Below, in pieces: positions 27,495-37,395 of a stretch of DNA of 64,000 bases (its first letter is position 1; each line of letters starts with the position of its first letter). The DNA comes from an uncultured Celeribacter sp. (GTDB lineage: Bacteria; Pseudomonadota; Alphaproteobacteria; Rhodobacterales; Rhodobacteraceae): NCBI RefSeq assembly GCF_963676475.1, contig NZ_OY781106.1, positions 248,001 to 312,000 of the forward strand, given 5' to 3'. Below the pieces are notes generated by a model. It saw only the letters and a program-made list of their open reading frames with translations, was not told the origin of the DNA and did no database searches. Position numbers and translations under genes: made by a program.

Positions 27495-27529
27495 TTGCAG
27501 GGGCGCGTTGATCGTGGTGGCACAACGAA

Positions 27530-27554
27530 AAAGGCGACCCGAAAGGCCGCCTTT
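27530..27554 (-). terminator. Rho-independent terminator after cvpA
   Basis: On the minus strand AAAGGCGGCC, TTTC loop, GGGTCGCCTTTTTC: stem with one mismatch and a T run, 20 bp after the cvpA stop. Confidence 0.8.
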
Positions 27555-27574
27555 GCAAGTCTATGATGCCGCGC

Positions 27575-28129
27575 TTACTGCGTGCAGGTGGAGACCAGCG
27601 CCTCATAGCGCTGCGTGATCCAATCCGGCGCATCGTCCGGCAAGCTCTCGTCGATCTTGTCTTGGGAACGGGCAAAGACCTTGGCCGTGCGGGAGTTTTC
27701 CAGCACCTCGATGGGATCGCCTGTGGAGACGCGGTCCACCACCACGAGCGCGATGGCGACCAGAACGATACCTCTGAGCACGCCGAACAGGAACCCAAGC
27801 CCCTGATCGATGCCGCCCAAGGCAGAGCGTTGCACAGCGGAAGAAAACAGCGGCGTGAAGACCGAGACAACGATGAGCGCCAGCGCGAAGACCGCGAAGA
27901 ACCCGGTGATCACCGACAATTCGCAAGAACCCGCGATGTAATCACCCAGGTAGGGCACTTCTTTCACCAGCGGCACGGCTTTCGGCGCAAACATATAGCC
28001 CAGAATCGCCGCCACGATCCAACCGGCGATGGCCATGCCCTCGCGCACGAACCCGCGGCTATAGGCAAGAATGGCAGAGACAATGACGACCAGCGCCACG
28101 ATGCCGTCGATGATAGTAAAGCCGTCCAT
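27575..28129 (-). CDS. cvpA: CvpA family membrane protein
   Basis: 184 aa, four predicted membrane helices (about 5-25, 28-48, 65-85, 100-125) and a short polar tail. CvpA is linked to colicin V export and to envelope stress; its exact activity is unsettled. ATG 28129 gives the usual MDGFTIIDG start. It sits between radA and purF, the usual place in Rhodobacterales. Terminator follows. Confidence 0.92.
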   Translation of the reverse strand: MDGFTIIDGIVALVVIVSAILAYSRGFVREGMAIAGWIVAAILGYMFAPKAVPLVKEVPYLGDYIAGSCELSVITGFFAVFALALIVVSVFTPLFSSAVQRSALGGIDQGLGFLFGVLRGIVLVAIALVVVDRVSTGDPIEVLENSRTAKVFARSQDKIDESLPDDAPDWITQRYEALVSTCTQ

Positions 28130-28312
28130 GGCACGTCCTTCGTCAAAACACACTTGCCGTTCCGTCAGGAAAGGCTCGCCGGTGAAGAACCAAGTTTTGA
28201 GAATTTGTTCAACCTTTTTCCCGTCTTTTTCGCCGAGTTGCGGTAAAAAAGCTGGTATGTGGGGAGGCGGCGCCCGTTTGATCCGCGCCAGAGTGTGGTT
28301 TTACCCGGCGCC

Positions 28313-29683
28313 TCACCCGGCACCAAAGACCTCGCCGACAAAGCCCACGAGATCGCTCATCAAGCGCATTTCCATGCCGCTTTTCTCACCCGCTTTCGAT
28401 TGCGCAGGCGCGATGGCGGAGGCAAATCCAAGCTTCTTGGCCTCTTTCAACCGGTTCTCTGTCTGCCCGACCGGCCGCAAACTGCCGGACAGCGACAACT
28501 CGCCGAAAACGACGCAATCCTTCGGCAAAGCCGCATCCTCGCGCGCCGACAAAAGCGCTGCCGCCACCGCCAGATCGGCGGCGGGTTCCGACACTTTCAT
28601 ACCGCCCGCGACGTTGAGATAGACATCGAGCCCGGCGAAGGGAATGCCACAACGCGCCTCCAACACGGCAAGGATCATCGCCAGACGCGACCCGTCCCAA
28701 CCCACCACCGTCCGCCGCGCCTGCGCGTGGGGCGAGGGGGCGACAAGGGCCTGAAATTCCACCAAAACCGGACGGGTGCCTTCGATGCCCGCAAAGACCA
28801 CCGAGCCGGGCGCCGGTTGATCGCGTTCGGACAGAAACAGCGCCGAAGGATTCGTCACCTCGGACAACCCATCGCCGGTCATCTCGAACACACCGATCTC
28901 ATGCGCCGGACCGAAACGGTTCTTCACCGCGCGCAAGAGCCGGAACTGATGCCCACGCTCGCCCTCGAAATAAAGCACTGTGTCGACCATATGTTCGACC
29001 ACGCGCGGCCCGGCCAGTTGGCCCTCTTTGGTGACATGGCCCACAAGCACAACGGAGACGCCCCGCGTCTTGGCGAATGTGGTCAATTCATGCGCCGCCG
29101 CGCGCACCTGTGACACCGATCCCGGCGCGCTTTCGACATTGTCGGCCCACATGGTCTGGATCGAGTCGATGATCACCAGATCCGGCTCTTCCTTCTCCAG
29201 TGTCGTCAAAATATCGCGCAGGTTGGTCTCCGCACCCAGTTGCACATTGGCTTCGGCCAGCCTCAGACGTTGCGCGCGCATGCGCACCTGCGCGCTGGCT
29301 TCCTCGCCGGAAATATAGATGACTTTCAGCCCAGCCCCCGCGAAGCGCGCTGCGGCCTGCAACAAAAGCGTTGACTTGCCGATCCCCGGATCGCCGCCCA
29401 CCAAAATGGCCGAGGCGGGCACAAGACCGCCACCCAAAACCCGGTCGAATTCTTCAAGCCCAGACGAGGTGCGCGGCGGCGGGCTTTCCTTGGTCGAAAG
29501 TTTCGAGAGCGGAATTTCCTTGCCCCGCATGCCGCCCAGCGTCTTTTTCGCAGGCCCCGCCGCAGAGAGCGGTTGTTCCTCGACAATCGTGTTCCACTCG
29601 CCGCAGCCGTCACAACGCCCCGACCATTTGGTCGTCACAGCTCCGCAATTGGAGCACACGAAATTCTTCTGCGCCTTGGCCAT
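28313..29683 (-). CDS. radA: DNA repair protein RadA
   Basis: RecA-like ATPase that promotes branch migration in recombination. It is 456 aa: N-terminal C4 zinc finger (CSNCG...CDGCG, residues ~10-31), Walker A GGDPGIGKST (~97-106), the RadA-specific KNRFG motif (~260), and a C-terminal Lon-protease-like domain. It is encoded 184 bp upstream of cvpA. Confidence 0.97.
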   Translation of the reverse strand: MAKAQKNFVCSNCGAVTTKWSGRCDGCGEWNTIVEEQPLSAAGPAKKTLGGMRGKEIPLSKLSTKESPPPRTSSGLEEFDRVLGGGLVPASAILVGGDPGIGKSTLLLQAAARFAGAGLKVIYISGEEASAQVRMRAQRLRLAEANVQLGAETNLRDILTTLEKEEPDLVIIDSIQTMWADNVESAPGSVSQVRAAAHELTTFAKTRGVSVVLVGHVTKEGQLAGPRVVEHMVDTVLYFEGERGHQFRLLRAVKNRFGPAHEIGVFEMTGDGLSEVTNPSALFLSERDQPAPGSVVFAGIEGTRPVLVEFQALVAPSPHAQARRTVVGWDGSRLAMILAVLEARCGIPFAGLDVYLNVAGGMKVSEPAADLAVAAALLSAREDAALPKDCVVFGELSLSGSLRPVGQTENRLKEAKKLGFASAIAPAQSKAGEKSGMEMRLMSDLVGFVGEVFGAG

Positions 29684-29745
29684 TCTGCTGCCTCTAGATC
29701 GTTCTTGCTTCGTTCTAATCTGCCCTGCGCGTCTTCCGCAAGCGT

Positions 29746-30192
29746 TCAGGTCTTTTTCTTGGTAAAAATACTCAGACCGAGGCTCACAAGCACGCAGAGC
29801 GTAAACAGATAAAGCCCCCAGCCCACTTCAAGCCGTCCCACCCCGATGCCCTTCGCGACCGTGATATAGATCGCGATCAGGAACACATCCGCCATGGCCA
29901 ACCGCCCGAGGGGATAAAGCCAGGGCTTCACACGCTCTGACAGGTTGTCAGACAGGCGACCGGACAGCAGGCCCTCCATCGCTACAACTTTCCCAATCGG
30001 GGCCAAAATCGCGAAAAACACCACGATAAGCGCCAAAAACTTGTCCTTTTCCCACAATGCGCCGATCCCAGAGAGAACCGAGATTTCCGACAGGGAAAAC
30101 AGCGGCAAAAGCCCCGCTTTCAACAAAGGCGCGGCCCAGGCGATGGGAAACAGGATCAAAAGCGACAGATTGAGAAGGCGCAGCTTGCTCAT
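29746..30192 (-). CDS. pqiA: Paraquat-inducible protein A family membrane protein
   Basis: 148 aa, a single PqiA domain with about four membrane helices. PqiA proteins work with MCE-type lipid transport systems in the envelope. The ATG overlaps the mlaF stop by 4 bp, linking it to the Mla-type permease and ATPase. The C-terminal SIFTKKKT is encoded by a copy of the GAGTATTT motif. No MlaD/PqiB substrate-binding gene is in the cluster. Confidence 0.88.
   Translation of the reverse strand: MSKLRLLNLSLLILFPIAWAAPLLKAGLLPLFSLSEISVLSGIGALWEKDKFLALIVVFFAILAPIGKVVAMEGLLSGRLSDNLSERVKPWLYPLGRLAMADVFLIAIYITVAKGIGVGRLEVGWGLYLFTLCVLVSLGLSIFTKKKT
29747..29772 (-). repeat. GAGTATTT 3'-end motif, copy 3 (inside pqiA end)
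   Basis: On the minus strand CTGAGTATTTTTACC then AAGAAAAAGACCTGA, encoding the last residues SIFTKKKT and the stop. It is the same subtype as the copy after ureA. Confidence 0.7.
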
Positions 30193-30938
30193 CGCAGCGT
30201 TTCAATCGGCCCCTCTGCGGAGCCGGTGATGAACTGTTTGAGATAGGGATCATCCGCGCTGTCCATCTCGGCCACGGGACCGAACCAGCGGATTTTACCC
30301 CGGTGCAGCATCGCGACCTTGTCGGCAATCGCACGCACGGAGGTCATGTCATGGGTGATCGTCACGGCGGTCGCGCCCATCTCGACGACGATCTCGCGGA
30401 TCAATTCGTTGATTACACCCGCCATGATCGGGTCGAGGCCGGTGGTGGGTTCGTCAAAAAAGATGATCTCAGGATCGGCGGCGATGGCACGCGCCAGCCC
30501 CACGCGTTTCTGCATCCCGCCCGAAAGTTCGGCGGGGAAGAGATCGGCGACATCGGGGCCAAGTCCCACGCGGCGAAGTTTCTCGATGGCGATCTCGCGC
30601 GCTTCCGCTTTCGGACGTTTCAGTGACCCACGCAAGAGGCGAAAGGCCACGTTTTGCCAGACGGGAAGGCTATCAAACAGCGCAGCCCCTTGGAACAACA
30701 TGCCGAACCGGGCGAGGAACGCATCGCGGTCGCCGGTCGCGGTGATGTCTTCGCCACCCACTTTGATCGTGCCTTGATCCGGCGTGATCAGCCCAAGAAT
30801 GCATTTCAGCGTCACCGATTTCCCGGTGCCGGAACCGCCGATGATGACACAGCTTTCGCCGCGCGCGACATGAAGGTCAACGCCGCGCAAAATCTCTTTG
30901 GACCCAAAGGCTTTATGGACATTCTCTAGGCTGATCAT
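30189..30938 (-). CDS. mlaF: Phospholipid-transport ABC ATPase, MlaF type
   Basis: 249 aa from ATG 30938, which overlaps the mlaE stop (ATGA). Walker A is GGSGTGKS, signature LSGGMQKRVGLARA, Walker B IIFFDEPT with TGLDP. It powers the MlaE permease, which moves lipids between the membranes. The run alr-mlaE-mlaF-pqiA has 4-bp overlaps throughout. It looks like a reduced Mla/Pqi-type transporter. Confidence 0.92.
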   Translation of the reverse strand: MISLENVHKAFGSKEILRGVDLHVARGESCVIIGGSGTGKSVTLKCILGLITPDQGTIKVGGEDITATGDRDAFLARFGMLFQGAALFDSLPVWQNVAFRLLRGSLKRPKAEAREIAIEKLRRVGLGPDVADLFPAELSGGMQKRVGLARAIAADPEIIFFDEPTTGLDPIMAGVINELIREIVVEMGATAVTITHDMTSVRAIADKVAMLHRGKIRWFGPVAEMDSADDPYLKQFITGSAEGPIETLR

Positions 30939-31723
30939 GTGCTGAAAAACGCCTGTGTCAAAAGGAAGTTGGCCGCGAGGATCAAGACGGCTGCGGCCAC
31001 CACGGAGGATTTCGTCGCACGCCCCACACCCTGTGCGCCCCGGCCCGAGTTCATGCCGAAATAGCACCCCATCAGCGTCGCGATCACGCCAAAGGCCGCG
31101 CCCTTCACGAGCGAGGAAATGATGTCAGAGGCCTCGAGAAAGTCGATGGTGTTCTTGAGGTAGGTCGCGGGGTTGAACCCCAGCGATTGCGTCGAGACGA
31201 ACCAACCGCCGAAGACGCCAATCGTGTCGCCCACGGCCACGAGCAAAGGCACGGTGACGAGACCGGCAAAGACGCGCGGCGCGGTGAGATATTTCATCGG
31301 ATCGGTCGAGAGTGTGACCAATGCGTCGATCTGTTCCGTAACCTTCATCGTGGCAATCTCGGCGGCAATCGACGAGGTCACGCGCGCGGCCATCATCAGG
31401 CCGACCATGACGGGACCAAGCTCGCGCACGACCCCCAAGGCGACGATCTGCGGCACGACCTGTTCGGCGGAGAAGCGCGAACCACCGGCATAGATTTGCA
31501 ACGCCAAAGCGCCGCCGGTGAAAATCGCGGTCAGCCCCACAACGGGGAGCGACAGATAGCCCACGGTCATCAAAGCATGCAGGAATTCGCGGCCGTAAAA
31601 CGGTGGCGTGATGATGTGGCGAAAGGCCGAAAGCGCAAACAAGGCCACCCGCCCGACGCTGGCCAAAGCGGCCAGCACCATTGCTCCGAGCGCGGCCAGA
31701 GGGCGGGTCACAACCACGGTCAT
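30935..31723 (-). CDS. mlaE: MlaE family lipid ABC permease
   Basis: 262 aa inner-membrane permease of the MlaE/YrbE family: five to six helices, with the conserved ELGPVMVGLMMAARVTSSIAAE (here split as GPVMVGLMMAARV and SSIAAEIATMK) around residues 100-130. It pairs with the ATPase downstream. The start overlaps the alr stop. Substrate-binding MCE protein must be encoded elsewhere. Confidence 0.93.
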   Translation of the reverse strand: MTVVVTRPLAALGAMVLAALASVGRVALFALSAFRHIITPPFYGREFLHALMTVGYLSLPVVGLTAIFTGGALALQIYAGGSRFSAEQVVPQIVALGVVRELGPVMVGLMMAARVTSSIAAEIATMKVTEQIDALVTLSTDPMKYLTAPRVFAGLVTVPLLVAVGDTIGVFGGWFVSTQSLGFNPATYLKNTIDFLEASDIISSLVKGAAFGVIATLMGCYFGMNSGRGAQGVGRATKSSVVAAAVLILAANFLLTQAFFST

Positions 31724-32760
31724 CCGATATACCGGCGCTGATACCGTGCACCCAGAGAGGTGAGGATTTCATAGCCGATGGTCTGACCAATGGTGGCGAG
31801 ATCGTCCGGCGTCTGATGGGCACACAAGAGATCAAGCGCGCGCGGCACATGATCCAGATGAGTGATGTCCACGGTGATCAGGTCCATCGAGACGCGGCCC
31901 ACGAGGGGGCAGGGGGTCGCACCGTCGAACAGCACCGCCTTGTTGGAAATCAGCCGCGTGATGCCGTCGGCATAGCCCGCCGAAACGGTGGCGATGCGCG
32001 AGGGCACGTCGGCGGTCCAGCTGTTGGAATAGCCGACGGTTTCGCCGGGCATCACATCGCGGGTCTGGATCACCGGGCATTCGAGTTTCACGACCGGTTT
32101 TCCGTCTTCATAAGGGAAGCCACCGTAAAGCCCGATGCCGGGGCGCACGAGGTCGAAATGGTAGTCGGGCCCAAGTAACAATCCGCCGGTCGCGGACAAC
32201 GCACGAGGCACTTTGACCCCGTCGGTCATCGCGCGAAACGCCGCCAGTTGCTGGGCATTCATCGGGTGATCCGGTTCGTCGGAACAGGCCAGGTGGCTCA
32301 TGATCAGGTCGGGTTTTGCTTTGAGAACCAGCGTTTTAACGGCGTCCCATTCGGCGGGCTCAAGGCCGAGACGGTTCATCCCGGTGTCAAGCTGAATGCC
32401 AAAAGGCGCGCCGGGCAGGGCCTCGAAATGGCGGGTGATCTGGTCGAGCGAATTGAGCATCGGCACCAGATTCATGTCGCCGATCATGTCGGTGTCGCCC
32501 GCCATGTGGCCAGAGAAAACGCCGATCCACGGCGTCGGACCGACGGCCTGACGCAGGGTCACGCCTTCCTCGGCGGCGGCCACGAAAAACTTTTTCACGC
32601 CAGCTTTCATCAGCGCGCGCGCGGCTTTGGCCACGCCAAGACCATAGGCGTCGGCCTTCACGACGGCGGCGGTTTCCACCGCGTCAGAGGAGAGCTTGTC
32701 GAGGGCGCGCCAATTGTCGGCCAGTGCCCCGAGATCGATTTGTAGAACTGAAGTACCCAT
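31720..32760 (-). CDS. alr: Alanine racemase
   Basis: PLP enzyme making D-alanine for peptidoglycan. It is 346 aa from ATG 32760; an in-frame start at 32796 is less likely. PLP Lys35 lies in AVVKADAYGLG and the second catalytic Tyr in GETVGYSNSW (~240). It heads the coupled unit alr-mlaE-mlaF-pqiA and is 68 bp downstream of dnaB, matching the common dnaB-alr linkage. Confidence 0.95.
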   Translation of the reverse strand: MGTSVLQIDLGALADNWRALDKLSSDAVETAAVVKADAYGLGVAKAARALMKAGVKKFFVAAAEEGVTLRQAVGPTPWIGVFSGHMAGDTDMIGDMNLVPMLNSLDQITRHFEALPGAPFGIQLDTGMNRLGLEPAEWDAVKTLVLKAKPDLIMSHLACSDEPDHPMNAQQLAAFRAMTDGVKVPRALSATGGLLLGPDYHFDLVRPGIGLYGGFPYEDGKPVVKLECPVIQTRDVMPGETVGYSNSWTADVPSRIATVSAGYADGITRLISNKAVLFDGATPCPLVGRVSMDLITVDITHLDHVPRALDLLCAHQTPDDLATIGQTIGYEILTSLGARYQRRYIG

Positions 32761-32828
32761 GTCGATGTATTTGACTGCGCGCGCCGAGAGTCGCAAGACG
32801 AAAGGACGCGCGCCTGACCCTTTAGACG

Positions 32829-34385
32829 TTATTCGTAATCGTAATTGTTGTAGCGGTCGGCGGCGAGGTTGCCAAAGCGGGTGAACTCCGCCTCAAAACT
32901 CAATTCGACCGTGCCGATCGGACCGTGACGCTGTTTGCCGAGGATGACCTCGGCCTTGGCGTGCAGGCGCTCCATATCGGCCATCCATTTTTCCATCGCC
33001 TCGAGGTTGTCGTCATCGGGCTTTTCGCGCTCTTTATAATATTCGCCACGGTACACGAACATCACCACGTCGGCGTCCTGTTCGATGGAGCCGGATTCCC
33101 GCAAATCCGAGAGCTGCGGGCGTTTGTCGTCGCGGGACTCCACTGTCCGCGAGAGCTGCGACAGAGCGATCACCGGGATGTGAAGCTCTTTGGCGATGGC
33201 TTTGAGGCCCATGGAAATCTCGCCGATTTCCTGCACCCGGTTGCCCTCGGTTCGCGAGGTGCCGCGCACAAGCTGGAGATAGTCGACGATCAAAAGATCG
33301 AGCCCATGGGTCCGCTGCAACCGCCGGGCACGCGCCGCAAGCTGCGAGATCGGGATCGAGGGCGTGTCGTCGATATAAAGCGGACAGCTTTCCAGCGTCT
33401 TGGCGGCATCGACAAAGCGACGGAATTCCTCCTCGGTCATGTCACCTTGGCGGATCTTGTGCGAGGAAATCTCGGAGGCCTCGGCCAGAATCCGCGCCGC
33501 CAACTGTTCGGCGCTCATCTCGAGCGAGTAGAAGCCGACGACACCGCCCTCGACGGCCCCTTGGCGACCGTCGGGAAGCTGGCCCTTTTTGTAAGCTTTC
33601 GCAATGTTGAAGGCGATGTTGGTCGCCAGCGAGGTCTTCCCCATCGAGGGACGCCCTGCGAGAATGATCAAGTCAGACGGGTGCAGGCCCCCCATTTTCT
33701 TATCGAGATCAATGAGTTTCGTCTCGATCCCAGCCATGCCGCCGCCACGCTCATAGGCGGCATTGGCGTTCAAAACGGCCTGGGTGACGGCGGAGAGGAA
33801 CGAGGTAAACCCTGTCTCTCCCTTGCCCTGTTCGGCGAGGCTATAGAGGCGCTGTTCGGCGGCGACGATCTGTTCGCTCGGGTCGCGCACATCTGACCCG
33901 GAGGCGGCAGAACCTGCGATCTCATTGCCCAGCTCAATAAGTTGACGGCGCAGGAACAGGTCGTAGATCAACTGCGCATAGTCGCGCACCGCATAGGTCG
34001 AGATCGCCGACGCCGCCAGACGCGCGAGATAAGCCGGACCGCCCAACTCCTGAAGGCCGACGTGGTCCTCCATATAGGCTTTGAGCGTCACCGGCGAGGC
34101 GAGCATGTTTTTCGAAATCCGCTCGGAGGCTTTCTCGAAAATATCCTTGTGGACCGGATCAAAGAAATGCTCCGGCGCGATGATCGACACGATCTTGTCG
34201 AAGACATCGTTATTGGTCAGAAGCGCACCCAGAAGCTGTTGTTCCGCCTCGATATTATGCGGCACGGCGCCCGCGTAAGAGGTGATCACAGAGGTTTTGT
34301 CGCCGCTTTTATCCCCACCGGATATCGCATCTGTGTCTGCGGCGTGTTCCCCGCGGTGGCTGTCGAGTTTGGCGATTTCACTCAT
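32829..34385 (-). CDS. dnaB: Replicative DNA helicase
   Basis: Hexameric 5'-3' helicase at the replication fork. It is 518 aa with no intein. The N-terminal domain (~35-140) begins after a ~35-residue polar extension (HNIEAEQQLLGALL). Walker A is GRPSMGKTS (~240), DnaB motifs DYLQL and ALSQLSR follow. The C-terminal region ends in the aromatic/acidic NNYDYE. Confidence 0.97.
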   Translation of the reverse strand: MSEIAKLDSHRGEHAADTDAISGGDKSGDKTSVITSYAGAVPHNIEAEQQLLGALLTNNDVFDKIVSIIAPEHFFDPVHKDIFEKASERISKNMLASPVTLKAYMEDHVGLQELGGPAYLARLAASAISTYAVRDYAQLIYDLFLRRQLIELGNEIAGSAASGSDVRDPSEQIVAAEQRLYSLAEQGKGETGFTSFLSAVTQAVLNANAAYERGGGMAGIETKLIDLDKKMGGLHPSDLIILAGRPSMGKTSLATNIAFNIAKAYKKGQLPDGRQGAVEGGVVGFYSLEMSAEQLAARILAEASEISSHKIRQGDMTEEEFRRFVDAAKTLESCPLYIDDTPSIPISQLAARARRLQRTHGLDLLIVDYLQLVRGTSRTEGNRVQEIGEISMGLKAIAKELHIPVIALSQLSRTVESRDDKRPQLSDLRESGSIEQDADVVMFVYRGEYYKEREKPDDDNLEAMEKWMADMERLHAKAEVILGKQRHGPIGTVELSFEAEFTRFGNLAADRYNNYDYE

Positions 34386-34523
34386 GTTTTCTGCCCTCTT
34401 TTTATGACCCGCGAGTCGCGCCCGCTCTCGGATTTGAGTGTCTTAGACCACGCGGGCGGGGCACCGCAAAATGTATATTTTGTGGATAACTCCGCCATCT
34501 GCGCTAAGCCTGCGTGATGCAAA

Positions 34524-34551
34524 GAAAAACGCCGCCCTCTCAGGCGACGTT
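34524..34551 (-). terminator. Terminator after pyrE
   Basis: On the minus strand ACGTCGCC, 6-nt loop, GGCGGCGT then TTTTTC; one mismatch in an 8-bp stem. Located 46 bp downstream of pyrE. Confidence 0.75.
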
Positions 34552-34596
34552 CAAATTTTTGGCATTTATCCGTCAGGTTAAAAGACGAGAGATGCC

Positions 34597-35277
34597 TCAG
34601 TCTTTCTTATGCTTTTCCTGCCAGGCCCGTGGCGCGCCCAAGAAATGTTCGACCTCGGCCAGCGTGCCCGCGTCGAAGATTTTCTGTTTCTTCGCCTCGG
34701 CCAGAACGTCCCACCAGGTACAGAGGCTTATGAGCTTCACCCCGTGATCGCCCAGCATCTTTTCTGTCTCCGGGAAGATGCCGTAGTAGAAAATCACCGC
34801 CGTCCAGCCACAGCTCGCGCCCGTTTCGCGGATCGCATCGACAAAGGAGAGTTTCGAGCCGCCATCGGTGGTCAGATCCTCGACCAGCAACACGCGCTCG
34901 CCCTCGGTCATCGCACCTTCGATCCGGGCGTTACGACCGTAGCCTTTGGGTTTCTTGCGCACATAAGACATCGGCAGGCCAAGGCGTTCGGCCACCATGG
35001 CGGCAAAGGGAATGCCTGCGGTTTCGCCGCCGGCGATGTTGTCGAAGGCCTCGAAACCGGCCTGACGCATGATCTGCACCGCCATGAAATCCATCAGCGT
35101 CGCGCGGATGCGCGGGTAGGAGATCAGCTTGCGACAATCGATATAGGTCGGCGAGGGCAGGCCGGAGGCGAGGATATACGGGTCCTCGGGGCGGAAATTC
35201 ACCGCGCCGATTTCCAACAGCATGCGCGCCGTCAGCCGGGCGATTTCGGTCTCATCGGGGAAGGACGAAGGGATCAT
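34597..35277 (-). CDS. pyrE: Orotate phosphoribosyltransferase
   Basis: Converts orotate and PRPP to OMP in pyrimidine synthesis. It is 226 aa, with PRPP motif VLLVEDLTTDGGS (~125-137) and the flexible loop KKPKGYGRNARIEG. It lies 23 bp downstream of pyrC and is cotranscribed with it. A terminator follows. Confidence 0.95.
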   Translation of the reverse strand: MIPSSFPDETEIARLTARMLLEIGAVNFRPEDPYILASGLPSPTYIDCRKLISYPRIRATLMDFMAVQIMRQAGFEAFDNIAGGETAGIPFAAMVAERLGLPMSYVRKKPKGYGRNARIEGAMTEGERVLLVEDLTTDGGSKLSFVDAIRETGASCGWTAVIFYYGIFPETEKMLGDHGVKLISLCTWWDVLAEAKKQKIFDAGTLAEVEHFLGAPRAWQEKHKKD

Positions 35278-35300
35278 GGTCAGCCTCTCTTAAGCCAGAA

Positions 35301-36341
35301 CTACGCTTCCACGCTCCAGTGGAGCGGCATTTGCGGATCGAACACCGTCACCGGCCCGTTGGGGGTGTCGATTTTCGCGGGATATTGCACGGGCGTGCCC
35401 TTGCGCAGCGTGATTGTCGCCTCGTTGAGCGGCAGCCCGTAGAAATTCGGCCCGTTCATCGAGGTGAAGGCCTCCAGCTTGTCCAGCGCGCCTTCGCGTT
35501 CGAACACCTCGGCGAGGATCGACATGGTGTTGGTCGCGGTGAAACATCCGGCACAGCCACAGGCACTTTCCTTGTCGCCATCGAGGTGCGGTGCGCTGTC
35601 GGTGCCCAGAAAATAGCTCGGATCGCCCGAGGTCGCGGCCTCCACCAGCGCCAGACGATGGGTTTCGCGTTTTGCCACCGGCAGGCAGTAGTAATGCGGC
35701 TTGATCCCGCCCACGAGCATGTGGTTGCGGTTGATCACCAGATGGTGCGTCGTGATCGTCGCGCCAAGGTTTGCGCCGCCTTCGCGGGCATACTCCATGC
35801 CCTCTTTCGTGGTGATATGCTCCATTACCACTTTGAGGCCGGGGGTCGAGGTGCGGATCGGGTCCAGCACCGTGTCGATGAAGACTTTCTCGCGGTCGAA
35901 AATATCCACATCGCCATGCACCACCTCGCCGTGAACGCAAAGCGGCAGGCCAATCTCGGCCATTTTTTCCAACACAGGCCGCACCTTATCGAAATGCGTG
36001 ACACCAGAGGCGGAGTTGGTCGTGGCCCCCGCCGGATAGAGTTTCACGGCTTTCACCAGACCTGAGGCATGGGCCAGAGCCACATCGTCCGGGTCGGTCT
36101 GTTCGGTGAGATAGAGCGTCATCAGCGGGTCGAACTGGCCCTTGCGCGGGTTCGCCTTGAGGATGCGTTCGCGGTAGGCGCTTGCGTCATCCATGGTGAC
36201 CACCGGCGGCACGAGGTTCGGCATCACGATGGCGCGGGCGAAATGGCGCGTGGTTTCGGGCAGGACGGCCTCCAACATCGCGCCGTCGCGCAGATGCAGG
36301 TGCCAGTCGTCGGGGCGGCGGATGGTGAGAGTCTCGGTCAT
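35301..36341 (-). CDS. pyrC: Dihydroorotase (class II)
   Basis: Zinc amidohydrolase closing carbamoyl aspartate to dihydroorotate. It is 346 aa, with HLHLRDG at ~14-20, the carbamylated lysine in KLYPAGATTNS (~100), and metal histidines in CVHGEV and HITT. It is the first gene of the pyrC-pyrE unit and diverges from ureD across 174 bp. Confidence 0.96.
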   Translation of the reverse strand: MTETLTIRRPDDWHLHLRDGAMLEAVLPETTRHFARAIVMPNLVPPVVTMDDASAYRERILKANPRKGQFDPLMTLYLTEQTDPDDVALAHASGLVKAVKLYPAGATTNSASGVTHFDKVRPVLEKMAEIGLPLCVHGEVVHGDVDIFDREKVFIDTVLDPIRTSTPGLKVVMEHITTKEGMEYAREGGANLGATITTHHLVINRNHMLVGGIKPHYYCLPVAKRETHRLALVEAATSGDPSYFLGTDSAPHLDGDKESACGCAGCFTATNTMSILAEVFEREGALDKLEAFTSMNGPNFYGLPLNEATITLRKGTPVQYPAKIDTPNGPVTVFDPQMPLHWSVEA

Positions 36342-36515
36342 GCGCTTGGATTACCTCTTTCCGAAGAAAAGCGCCAGAGAGAGCGATGGTCTGGCATGCG
36401 CTTATTTTTTGAGCATTTGATTGGTTTTTGGGAGCTTCCACCTGTGAAGCGCCGGTTGTGGGATTGAAGCTGGTCGCCGGGTGCCGCTAGTCTCGGCACG
36501 ACTTGGAGGAGCCGA

Positions 36516-37382
36516 ATGCTGGATACGCGGCGCACAGATGAGACTTTGCAGGCGGCGGCGACGCCCGTCGCGACGCAGGTCAAGCATCCTGTGATGCAGC
36601 GGGTTCGGGGCCGTGCCCATGTGGTGATGGGGCCGAAAGGTCTGCGCGATCTGCATCAATCCGGCTCCGCGAAAGCGATGATGCCAAAGGTGCATTCCGC
36701 CGTGCCCGAAGTGGTTTTTCTCAATACATCCGGGGGCTTGACCGCAGGAGACCGGCTGGACTACCGGCTTGAGGTTGAAAGTGGCGGGCGCCTCATCGGC
36801 ACCACGCAAACCGCCGAACGGGCTTATGCTTCGGTTGAGGGCGGCGCCGATGCGGAGGTGTCTGTGTCCTTGGTTGCGGGGGCGGGGGCGTCTTTGGAGT
36901 GGTTGCCCCAGGAAACCATTCTGTTCGAAAAATCCCGCCTCTCGCGCCGGACATCTGCGGAGATCGCGGGCGACGCGCGGTTTCTTTTTGTCGAGAGCCT
37001 TGTCTTGGGCCGGGCCGCCATGGGCGAGGTGATCGAGACACTGCATCTGACGGATCGCCGCGACATTCGCCGCGCCGGGCGGCTGGAATTCCTTGAGCCA
37101 TTGGAAATCGACGCCGAGCTTTTGGCGACCCGCGACCATGCCGCCACGCTTGGCGGTGCGCGCGCCATTGCCAGCATCGGGCTCTTTGCTCAAGGTGCGG
37201 AGGCGCAGGCCGAGCTGATCAAGCAGATCACCCAAGACGGCGTGACGGCGGGGGTCTCCGGCTGGAACGGTAAGCTTGTGATCCGGGCGATGGCCGGGGA
37301 TGGCTATCCATTGCGCCGCTATGTGGCGCAGGTTTTGAAGACGATCAGACAGGCGGATCTGCCGCGGGTCTGGCAAATGTGA
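36516..37382 (+). CDS. ureD: Urease accessory protein UreD
   Basis: Chaperone that, with UreF and UreG, delivers nickel to the urease active site. It is 288 aa; conserved motifs include LNTSGGLTAGDRL (~70) and the QTAERAYAS strand. It is first gene of the urease cluster, transcribed away from pyrC. RBS AGGAG lies 6 bp before the ATG. Confidence 0.94.
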   Translation: MLDTRRTDETLQAAATPVATQVKHPVMQRVRGRAHVVMGPKGLRDLHQSGSAKAMMPKVHSAVPEVVFLNTSGGLTAGDRLDYRLEVESGGRLIGTTQTAERAYASVEGGADAEVSVSLVAGAGASLEWLPQETILFEKSRLSRRTSAEIAGDARFLFVESLVLGRAAMGEVIETLHLTDRRDIRRAGRLEFLEPLEIDAELLATRDHAATLGGARAIASIGLFAQGAEAQAELIKQITQDGVTAGVSGWNGKLVIRAMAGDGYPLRRYVAQVLKTIRQADLPRVWQM

Positions 37383-37395
37383 ATGAGGGACGACG

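Larger units (their letters stand above)
27222..27574. other. 353-bp intergenic region between cvpA and purF
   Basis: No gene is seen. It holds the cvpA terminator (27530-27554), a 17-nt match to one end of the palindromic element of the urease cluster (27478-27494), and presumably the purF promoter in 27222-27350. A small hairpin CTCTC-AGT-CGAGAG occurs near 27317. No riboswitch structure was recognised. Confidence 0.6.
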